From the NCBI RefSeq assembly GCF_013376005.1, contig NZ_JABMJK010000009.1:1-64000 (forward strand): a stretch of DNA of 64,000 nucleotides, read 5' to 3'. Below the pieces are notes generated by a model. That model ran no database searches. It worked only from the letters and a program-made list of their open reading frames with translations, and was not told the DNA's origin. A program made the translations under genes and the position numbers. Shown here piece after piece: positions 17,511 through 24,058 of the stretch (position 1 is the first letter of the stretch; each line of letters begins with the position of its first letter). Origin of the DNA: Duganella sp. SG902. Lineage in GTDB: Bacteria > Pseudomonadota > Gammaproteobacteria > Burkholderiales > Burkholderiaceae_D.

Positions 17511-18239
17511 TTACTGCTTAACCTTGTTGAGTTTCGCCTCCAGCGTCTTGGCGTCGATCGCGCCCGGAATGCGGGAGCCGTCGGCAAAGAAGATGGCCGG
17601 CGTGCCGGACACGCCCAGCTTGCGGCCCAGCGCCAGCACCTCGTCGTTCGGCGCTACGCACGAGGCGCCCGCCGCCGGCGCGGCCTTGCCGCCGACCATC
17701 CAGTCATCCCACGCCTTGCTGCGGTCGGCCGCGCACCAGATGTTCTTCGACTTGGTGAACGAATCATCCGACAGGATGTTGTACATGAAGGTGTAGATGG
17801 TGACGTTGTCGGTTTCCTTCAGCGTGGTCTGACGCAGGCGCTTGCAGTAGCCGCAGTTCGGGTCCTCGAACACCGCGATCACGCGCGAGCCGTCGCCCTT
17901 GACGGTCTTGATGGCCTTATCCAGCGGCAGGTCGGAGAATTTGATCTTGGAGATTTCGTCGATGCGCTCGCGCGTCAGGTCGGCGCCGGTGGTCAGGTTG
18001 AAGATATGACCATTAATCAGATAGGTGGCGGTTTTGTCGGTGTACAGGATGTCGCTGCCGATGCGTACTTCATACAGGCCACTGTACGGGGTTTCCTTGA
18101 CCGAATCGACCTTCACGTTCTCACCCAGGCGCGGCTCGATCAGCTTCTTGATGGCCTCCGTGCTGGGCGGGTTTTGCGCGCCGACGCAGGATGCCATCAA
18201 CACGGACAGCGACAGCAAAACGGCTTTACTCTTTCTCAT
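17511..18239 (-). CDS. DsbC-family periplasmic disulfide isomerase
   Basis: The 242-residue protein has a signal peptide (MRKSKAVLLSLSVLMASCVGAQ; the Cys could also be a lipobox). An N-terminal DsbC dimerisation region follows, then a thioredoxin fold with the active-site FEDPNCGYCKRL (CGYC, identical to E. coli DsbC). Another conserved pair, CAADRSKAWDDWM and ASCVAPNDEV, matches the DsbC structural disulfide. It should reshuffle wrong disulfides in the periplasm. It lies between the ubiH-like gene (21 nt away) and the molybdenum hydroxylase genes (40 nt), all on the same strand. Confidence 0.92.
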   Translation of the reverse strand: MRKSKAVLLSLSVLMASCVGAQNPPSTEAIKKLIEPRLGENVKVDSVKETPYSGLYEVRIGSDILYTDKTATYLINGHIFNLTTGADLTRERIDEISKIKFSDLPLDKAIKTVKGDGSRVIAVFEDPNCGYCKRLRQTTLKETDNVTIYTFMYNILSDDSFTKSKNIWCAADRSKAWDDWMVGGKAAPAAGASCVAPNDEVLALGRKLGVSGTPAIFFADGSRIPGAIDAKTLEAKLNKVKQ

Positions 18240-18260
18240 GACTTCTCCGGTAACGACTGA

Positions 18261-19481
18261 TTACTTGCCCATCGCGTGAGAGATGAGGCGGCGCTTCAGC
18301 ACAGGTAATTTATCCAACAAGTTTAATCCGAAATTACGAACCGCGCGCAGAGGCTCGATATCGGTCTCGAACAGGCGCGCCAGACCGTCGGTGGTGAGCT
18401 GCATCAGCAGCACATCCTCCTTGCGCGCGCGCTCGTACCGGGCCAGCACGCGGTCGTCGCCGATGCCGCGCTGCGCCTCCCTTTCGGACAGGGTCTTGAT
18501 CAATTGCGCCACGTCGGCGAAGCCCAGGTTCATGCCATGTCCGGCCAGCGGATGCACCACGTGGGCGGCGTCGCCGACCAGCGCCACGCGCGGCGCGATC
18601 ATGCTATGCGGGCGCATCAGCCGCAACGGGAAGTCGCGCACCAGCTCCGGTTGCAGCGGCGTCAGCGCGCCAAGCTTCTCGCGGGCGTAGACCGCCAGGC
18701 GGTCGGCGATCTGCTGTGCCGATTCGGCGCGCAAGGTGTCGGCCAGCTGCTCGGGCGCCGACCACACCAGCGACACCTTGTTGCCGGGCAGCGGCAACAA
18801 GGCCACGATGCCCTCGGCGCCGGTGAACCACTGATAGGCCGCGCCGTGGTGCGGCAGCTCGCATTCAAAGTTGGTGACCACCGCGCACTGGTTGTAGCTG
18901 CGGTAATCGAGGCCGATGTCGCACTGGCCGCGCACCCACGACTGGGCGCCGTCGGCGCCGACCACCAGCGCGGCCTTGATGCTGCCGCCATCGTCCAGAT
19001 GCACGCTGGCGCTGTCGTCGGCGCGCAGCAGGCCGGTGGCGCGGCCGGTCACCATCTTCACGTTCTGGGCGAACCGCAGCGCGGCGTCCAGCGCCTGATT
19101 CAGATTGCGGTCCTCCAGGATCCAGGTCAGCGTGCTGGCGTGGGCGCCGTAGGCGTCGAAAGCCAGGCCGCCGGCGTGCGGGCCGTCGCCCTGCACGATC
19201 ATGGCGTCGACCGGCGCCACGCGGGCGTGGTCCAGCGCATCCCAGACGCGGAGGGACGACAGCAGATGGTGGGCGGTGTGATTGAGCGCGTAGACGCGCG
19301 CGTCCCACCCCTGATCGGCCGACGGCGGCATCGGTGGCGGCGCCGGCGGCCCCAGCAAGGTCACGCTCAGGCCGGCCTGGGCCAGGCCCAGCGCCGCGGT
19401 CTTGGCAATCGCGCCATTGCCAACTATGCAAATATCGCTTTCGGTCACGCGCAGCGCGGCGGGAGAGATGGGCTTGTTCAT
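18261..19481 (-). CDS. UbiH/UbiF-family FAD-dependent monooxygenase
   Basis: The 406-residue flavoprotein has the N-terminal dinucleotide fold (DICIVGNGAIAKTAALGLAQAGL), the DG motif (ALVVGADGAQSWVR) and the GD motif (RVALVGDAAHVVHPLAGHGMNLGFAD), which together define the ubiquinone-biosynthesis hydroxylase family. These hydroxylate the benzoquinone ring on the way to ubiquinone; which position is not certain from sequence alone. The frame is open to 19526, but MNKPISPA at 19481 lies right before the fold and is preferred. It starts the minus-strand run ubiH-dsbC-iorAB-mocA-M61. Confidence 0.88.
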   Translation of the reverse strand: MNKPISPAALRVTESDICIVGNGAIAKTAALGLAQAGLSVTLLGPPAPPPMPPSADQGWDARVYALNHTAHHLLSSLRVWDALDHARVAPVDAMIVQGDGPHAGGLAFDAYGAHASTLTWILEDRNLNQALDAALRFAQNVKMVTGRATGLLRADDSASVHLDDGGSIKAALVVGADGAQSWVRGQCDIGLDYRSYNQCAVVTNFECELPHHGAAYQWFTGAEGIVALLPLPGNKVSLVWSAPEQLADTLRAESAQQIADRLAVYAREKLGALTPLQPELVRDFPLRLMRPHSMIAPRVALVGDAAHVVHPLAGHGMNLGFADVAQLIKTLSEREAQRGIGDDRVLARYERARKEDVLLMQLTTDGLARLFETDIEPLRAVRNFGLNLLDKLPVLKRRLISHAMGK

Positions 19482-19520
19482 CCGGCCATTATAGCGTTTG
19501 TGGGAAATGGAAATTGCCCC

Positions 19521-19548
19521 TTGCACTTTGCGCTCGACATGCTATAAT
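19521..19548 (+). promoter_or_regulatory. promoter of tRNA-Phe
   Basis: A perfect -10 TATAAT (19543-19548) is preceded by TTGCAC (19521-19526) at 16 nt spacing. The tRNA begins 10 nt after the -10, so transcription starts at or just before its 5' end. Confidence 0.8.
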
Positions 19549-19558
19549 TCTGCACCTT

Positions 19559-19634
19559 GGCCTGGTAGCTCAGTTGGTAGAGCAGAGGATTGAAAATCCT
19601 TGTGTCGGTGGTTCGATTCCGCCCCGGGCCACCA
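19559..19634 (+). tRNA. tRNA-Phe (anticodon GAA)
   Basis: The 76-nt cloverleaf has acceptor arm GGCCTGG/CCGGGCC (one G-U pair), D-arm GCTCAGTTGGTAGAGC, anticodon loop TTGAAAA with GAA at 19592-19594, and a T-arm containing GGTTCGATTCC. The encoded CCA end is at 19632-19634. It stands alone between its own promoter and a strong terminator. Confidence 0.98.
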
Positions 19635-19643
19635 AGAATTCAG

Positions 19644-19670
19644 AAAAAGCCACCTTCGGGTGGCTTTTTT
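19644..19670 (+). terminator. rho-independent terminator after tRNA-Phe
   Basis: GCCACC (19649-19654) and GGTGGC (19659-19664) pair around a stable TTCG tetraloop. An A-run lies before the stem and a run of six T after it. The site is 10 nt beyond the tRNA 3' end. Confidence 0.92.
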
Positions 19671-19785
19671 ATTTGCCCAGAATAAATGTTAATTGCCGTA
19701 TCGATATATTTAAAATAGTATGTCGTTACCAAATGGATAATTCCAAATGGACTACACAATTAACACCACCACTAGGGTAATTACA

Positions 19786-20253
19786 ATGAAATTCATTCCT
19801 CTCCTCGTCGTCGCCGCCGGCGTCCTGCTCACCGGTTGCGCCTCCGTGAACATGGCCCCCAAAGAAGATTCCGCTAAAGCGAAGCAATTCGCCGCCCCTG
19901 CTGGCGCAAATAACGCCGGCCTCTATGTTTATCGGAATAGCTTTGTCGGCAAGGCTCTGAAGAAGGATATCTGGGTTGATGGCAAGTGCCTGGGCGAAAG
20001 CGCGCCGGATGTGTTTTTCTACACCCAAGTTGATGGCGGAAAAAGCATCACTGTTTCCACCGAGTCCGAGTTCTCTCCCAATGATTTGAAACTGAGCGTC
20101 GAGTCTGGAAAAAATTACTTCGTACGCCAGTACATTAAAATGGGCGTATTGGTCGGCGGAGCCGGTGTCGAGCTCGTAACGGAGCAACAGGGCAAGGCCG
20201 ATATCGCCCCGCTGGAAATGGCTGTCGCCGGCAAGTGCAGCGGAGCAAAATAA
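19786..20253 (+). CDS. DUF2846-type lipoprotein
   Basis: The 155-residue protein has a lipoprotein signal peptide with lipobox LLTGC, then a compact domain resembling DUF2846. Its hallmarks are GLYVYRNSFVGKALKKDIWVDGKCLGE, FFYTQVDGGKSITVSTES and YFVRQYIKMGVLVGG. The frame opens at 19747, but MKFIPLLVV at 19786 starts the signal peptide directly. Ala follows the modified Cys, which favours outer-membrane sorting. The family has no assigned function. It is flanked by terminators and is probably monocistronic. An AT-rich stretch (about 19670-19740) precedes it and may hold its promoter. Confidence 0.82.
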   Translation: MKFIPLLVVAAGVLLTGCASVNMAPKEDSAKAKQFAAPAGANNAGLYVYRNSFVGKALKKDIWVDGKCLGESAPDVFFYTQVDGGKSITVSTESEFSPNDLKLSVESGKNYFVRQYIKMGVLVGGAGVELVTEQQGKADIAPLEMAVAGKCSGAK

Positions 20254-20280
20254 GCGCCACCTTGGTCTAGCCCAGGTAAA

Positions 20281-20304
20281 AACGCCAACCTTCGGGTTGG
20301 CGTT
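20281..20304 (+). terminator. hairpin terminator after the DUF2846 lipoprotein gene
   Basis: A perfect 10-bp stem (AACGCCAACC 20281-20290 with GGTTGGCGTT 20295-20304) encloses a TTCG loop and is followed by CTTGTTT. The T-run is broken, but stem strength and position 28 nt after the stop support termination. Confidence 0.8.
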
Positions 20305-20385
20305 CTTGTTTCTGTGGCAACGCTGCGCTGGAGCATGCTTTTTTTGGCCATACTGGACGCTTGTTCGACCAGCAGACCATCCAAG

Positions 20386-22419
20386 ATGAGCAAAACGACC
20401 GACGACCATACGCCGCCGCTGGAACTGTGGGGCGGACTGGAAGCCACCGTCAACCGCGTGCGTGACCGCTACTTCAGCCAGATGGAACAAAACGGCCACG
20501 ACAAGCGTATTTCCGACCTCGACCGCTTTGCCGCGCTGGGCATCACCGCCCTGCGCTACCCCGTGTTGTGGGAATTGATCGCGCCGGACGGCCTGGAGCG
20601 GGCCAACTGGTCCTGGCCCGACGAGCGCCTGCCGGCGTTGCGCGCGCTCGGCATCACGCCGATCGCCGGCCTGGTGCACCACGGCAGCGGCCCGCGTCAC
20701 ACCAGCCTGGTCGATCCCGGCTTCGCCGAACAACTGGCGGCATACGCCGGCGCCGTCGCCCGGCGCTATCCCTGGCTGGAGTACTACACGCCCGTCAACG
20801 AACCCTGCACCACGGCGCGCTTTTCCGGCCTGTACGGCCTGTGGTATCCGCACGAGCAAAGCGACCGCAGCTTTGTGCGCGCCTTGCTCAACCAGTGCCG
20901 CGGCGTGGCGCTGTCGATGCAGGCGATCCGCAAGATCAATCCCGCCGCCAAGCTGATCCAGACCGACGATCTCGGCAAAACCTACAGCACGCCGCCACTG
21001 GCGCACACCGCCGCGTTCTACAACCAGCGCCGCTGGCTGCCTTGGGACCTGCTGTGCGGCATGGTCGTGCCCGGCCACGCGCTGTGGGCCTATCTGCTCG
21101 AACATGGCGCCAGCGTCGCGGAACTGCGCTGGTTTGCCGAGCATCCCTGCCCGCCCGACATCATCGGCGTCAACTACTACATCACCAGCGAGCGCTGGCT
21201 CGACCATCGCGCCGAACACTACGCGCCCGGCGAGGTGGGCGCCGAGGGCTACGCCGACATCGTGGCCGCGCGCGCGCTGGCCACGCCGCGCCCCGGCATC
21301 GGGCCGCTGCTGGAGGAAGCCTGGCGCCGCTACCGGCTGCCGCTGGCGGTCACCGAGGCCCACATCGACGCGCCGCGCGAAGACCATCTGCGCTGGCTGG
21401 CCGAGATATGGCACGCCGCCCAGCAGGCGCGGCGGCGCGACATCGACGTGCGCGCCGTGACCGTGTGGTCGCTGCTGGGCTCCTTCGACTGGAACTGCCT
21501 GGTCACCGAGTGCAAGGGCTATTACGAAACCGGGCCGTACGACCTGCGCGGCCCGGAACCGCGCGCCACCGCGCTGGCCACGCTGATGCGGGAGCTGGCC
21601 AGCGGGCGGCCGCCCTCGAGCCCGGTCCTGCAGGGCCATGGCTGGTGGCGCCGTCCGCAACGCCTGCTCTATCCGGCCAGTCACATCGAGGACGCCGATC
21701 CCTGGCACGACCTGCTGCCATCCGCCGGCACGGCACAACCGCTGCTGATCGCCGGCGCCAGCGGCGCGTTGGGCCGCACCTTCGCCCGCCTGTGCGCCGA
21801 ACGCCACCTGGCCTGCCTACCGCTCACGCGGCAGGAGATGGACATCGCCAACCCGGCGGCGGTGGAGGCGGCCATTTGCCGCTACCGGCCGTGGGCCATC
21901 GTCAACGCCGGCGGTTACGTGCCGCGCCCAGGCAGCGACTACGACGCCGAGCGCTGCCAGCGCGACAACGTGCAGGGCCCGGTGATCCTGGCGGCGGCCT
22001 GCGCGCGGCATGGCATCGGGCTGCTGAGCTTTTCCAGCGACCAGGTGTTTGATGGCGCGCGCGACCGGCCCTACGTGGAGAGCGACCCGGTCACCCCGTC
22101 CGGCGCGCATGGCCGCAACAAGGCCGAGGCCGAGCGGCGCGTGCTGGCCATGTATCCGGCCGCGCTGCTGGTGCGCACCAGCGCGCTGTTCGGCCCCGGC
22201 GATCCGCCGGGCCTGGCGGCCGGCGACCTGGCGGCCTCGCCCACCTACCTGCCCGATCTGGCCCATGCCTGCCTCGACCTGCTGATCGACCGCGAATCCG
22301 GCCTCTGGCACTTGAGCAACCCCGGCGGTGGCGGCCGCGCCACGCTGGGCAGCGAGCGCGGCCAGTTGCTGCCACCACTTGAGGATGCAATACAACGCTT
22401 TTTGGCCAGCCAGCCATGA
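20386..22419 (+). CDS. fusion of a GH1-like glycosidase domain and an RmlD-like sugar nucleotide reductase domain
   Basis: The protein is 677 residues from the ATG at 20386. The first ~410 residues form a glycoside hydrolase family 1-like TIM barrel, with the acid/base Glu in TPVNEPCTTARF and a candidate nucleophile Glu in LAVTEAHIDAP, where GH1 enzymes have ITENG. From about residue 450 a Rossmann domain begins with LLIAGASGALGRTFARL and continues with LSFSSDQVFDG, similar to RmlD. The usual Tyr-xxx-Lys of SDR enzymes is replaced by GAHGRNKAEAE, where Tyr appears missing and Lys remains. No signal peptide follows this start. An alternative frame start at 20314 adds residues overlapping the terminator region. 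Function is probably in carbohydrate or exopolysaccharide metabolism, but this is inferred. Confidence 0.82.
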   Translation: MSKTTDDHTPPLELWGGLEATVNRVRDRYFSQMEQNGHDKRISDLDRFAALGITALRYPVLWELIAPDGLERANWSWPDERLPALRALGITPIAGLVHHGSGPRHTSLVDPGFAEQLAAYAGAVARRYPWLEYYTPVNEPCTTARFSGLYGLWYPHEQSDRSFVRALLNQCRGVALSMQAIRKINPAAKLIQTDDLGKTYSTPPLAHTAAFYNQRRWLPWDLLCGMVVPGHALWAYLLEHGASVAELRWFAEHPCPPDIIGVNYYITSERWLDHRAEHYAPGEVGAEGYADIVAARALATPRPGIGPLLEEAWRRYRLPLAVTEAHIDAPREDHLRWLAEIWHAAQQARRRDIDVRAVTVWSLLGSFDWNCLVTECKGYYETGPYDLRGPEPRATALATLMRELASGRPPSSPVLQGHGWWRRPQRLLYPASHIEDADPWHDLLPSAGTAQPLLIAGASGALGRTFARLCAERHLACLPLTRQEMDIANPAAVEAAICRYRPWAIVNAGGYVPRPGSDYDAERCQRDNVQGPVILAAACARHGIGLLSFSSDQVFDGARDRPYVESDPVTPSGAHGRNKAEAERRVLAMYPAALLVRTSALFGPGDPPGLAAGDLAASPTYLPDLAHACLDLLIDRESGLWHLSNPGGGGRATLGSERGQLLPPLEDAIQRFLASQP

Positions 22420-22424
22420 ATTAA

Positions 22425-22886
22425 TTGCACGACCTCGCCACCGCGCGCTACACCAACGGCAAGTCCCAGGACATCAAGGCCGGCGGCGGCGTCTATTTCA
22501 CCGCCGGCGCGGATTACCGCGTCAGCCCGGAATTCTCGATCCAGGGCACGCTGAACTTCCACGTGGACGACACCAACGCCGACAACGGCAGCATCAAGTT
22601 CAAGCGCTTCCCGGTGGAAGTGCTGGGCTACTACCACCTGAACAACCAATGGCGCATCGGCGCCGGCGTGCGTTACACCAGCGGCGCCAAATTGAGCAGC
22701 AGCGGCGCGGCCGCGGGCCTGAACGTCAAGTTCGACAACGCCGTCAGCGGCGTGCTGGAAGCGGAATACTTCTGGACCCCGAGCTTCGGCATGAAAATGC
22801 GCTACGTGAACGAGACCTTCAAGAAGTCCGGCTACGAGGACGTGAAGGCCAACCACGTCGGCATCTCCGCCAACTACTACTTCTAA
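22425..22886 (+). pseudogene. 5'-truncated outer-membrane beta-barrel protein
   Basis: The 153-codon frame begins right after an in-frame TAA (22422-22424), has only a TTG near its start, and has no signal peptide. The sequence is a run of amphipathic strands typical of a small barrel (GAGVRYTSGAKL, EAEYFWTPSFGMKMRYVNETF) and ends in ANHVGISANYYF, with the terminal Phe needed for Bam-dependent insertion. The 3' part of the gene is therefore intact, while the leader and first strands are missing. The junction lies 5 nt after the stop of the GH1/RmlD fusion gene, as if a deletion or insertion had joined the two. Without a leader it cannot reach the outer membrane. Confidence 0.7.
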
Positions 22887-22962
22887 GCCACAAGCCGGTT
22901 GCGCCGGCGGCGGCGCTGTGACAAGATGACTGATCCCGTTGCTTCCCCGATCAGGAGTCGCC

Positions 22963-23457
22963 ATGTCCCAGCTGCCCTCGCTGCTTGCATTCCTGGTCGC
23001 CGCCGCCAACGCGCAGGACGCGCGGCCGGAGGGGCAGGAAGCCGGACTGTCCATACTAGACGGTGTAAACCAGGCCCGCGCCAGCGGCTACGTCTGCGGC
23101 GGCGCGGCCTATCCGCCCGCCCCTCCGCTGCGCTGGAACCAGCAACTGGCCGCGGCGGCGCAGGAACACAGCGCCGACATGGCGTCGCGCGGCAAGCTCG
23201 ATCATGCGAGCAGCGATGGCGGTACGGTGCGGGAGCGCAGCCAGCGCGCGGGCTACTACTGGACGCGCATCGGCGAGAACATCGCCTACGGCCAGTGGAC
23301 GCCGCAGGAGGTGCTGGCCACATGGCTGGCCAGCACGGCCCACTGCACCAACATCATGGACCGCGAATTCACGGAGATGGGTGCCGCCGCCAGCCGCACA
23401 CAGGACGGCCGCGACGGCGTGATCTACTGGACGCAGGTGCTGGGCAGGCCGCGCTAG
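22963..23457 (+). CDS. secreted CAP-domain protein (SCP/PR-1 family)
   Basis: The 164-residue protein begins with a short signal peptide (MSQLPSLLAFLVAAANAQ), followed by a CAP domain. Typical segments are LRWNQQLAAAAQEHSADMASRGKLDHASSDGG, RIGENIAYG, VLATWLASTAHCTNIMDREFTEMGAA and VIYWTQVLG. The His, Glu and His of the CAP cavity (DHASSDG, GENIAYG, AHCTNIM) are present. Bacterial members have varied extracellular roles that are mostly undefined. AGGAG lies 5 nt before the ATG, which fixes the start. The gene converges on the DUF2058 gene, with 7 nt between their stops. Confidence 0.88.
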   Translation: MSQLPSLLAFLVAAANAQDARPEGQEAGLSILDGVNQARASGYVCGGAAYPPAPPLRWNQQLAAAAQEHSADMASRGKLDHASSDGGTVRERSQRAGYYWTRIGENIAYGQWTPQEVLATWLASTAHCTNIMDREFTEMGAAASRTQDGRDGVIYWTQVLGRPR

Positions 23458-23464
23458 CGGCGGC

Positions 23465-24001
23465 TTACCACATCAGGTCATCAGGGATCTTGAAGTCGGC
23501 GTACGGGTCGTCCTCGTCCACCTCGGTGCTGGCTTGCTTGACGCGCACCACGATCTCCGGATTGCGCTCCGCGATCTTGTCCGCGATCACGCGCGGCACC
23601 AGCTCGTAGCCGCCGCCCTCGCCCACGATCACCAGACGGCCGGCCACGATGTGCTCGCGCACGGCCGCCGTGACGTAGATGCGTTCGATCTTGGTGCCGA
23701 AGGTGAAGTTGTAGGCGACGTCGCCGTTCCGGCCCTTGTCCTGCTTATTCTGCCGCACCATCTGCGTGATCTGCGCGGCGATGGCTTTTTGCTGGGCGGC
23801 GGCGTCGCGCTCGGCGTTGGCCTGGCGCGCCTTCTCGGCGTTCAGGCGCTGCAGCTCCTGCGCGGCCAGCTTGGCCTCGTCCACGGTTTCCACGCCAGCG
23901 CGGCGGTTGTCCTTCTGCTGCTTGCTCTTGTTCTGGTGGGCGACCTTGACTTTGCTCTTGTCGACCAAGCCGGCTTTTAATAACTGATCCGCTAGTCCCA
24001 T
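23465..24001 (-). CDS. DUF2058 family protein (YaiL-like)
   Basis: The 178-residue soluble protein begins MGLADQLLKAGLVDKSKVK, the DUF2058 signature. A long charged, Gln/Ala-rich coiled-coil stretch follows (about 25-95), then a C-terminal domain with YNFTFGTKIERIYV and LVIVGEGGGYELVP. The E. coli member YaiL is called a nucleoprotein or polynucleotide-associated protein; its function is not firm. AAGGAG precedes the ATG. It lies 57 nt downstream of the multiheme cytochrome operon on the same strand with no clear terminator between, so read-through is possible although the function looks unrelated. Confidence 0.85.
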   Translation of the reverse strand: MGLADQLLKAGLVDKSKVKVAHQNKSKQQKDNRRAGVETVDEAKLAAQELQRLNAEKARQANAERDAAAQQKAIAAQITQMVRQNKQDKGRNGDVAYNFTFGTKIERIYVTAAVREHIVAGRLVIVGEGGGYELVPRVIADKIAERNPEIVVRVKQASTEVDEDDPYADFKIPDDLMW

Positions 24002-24058
24002 GATGCTAACTCCTTATAAACGAAGGCGATAGCATAACATCATGCGGAACCGGCGCGA

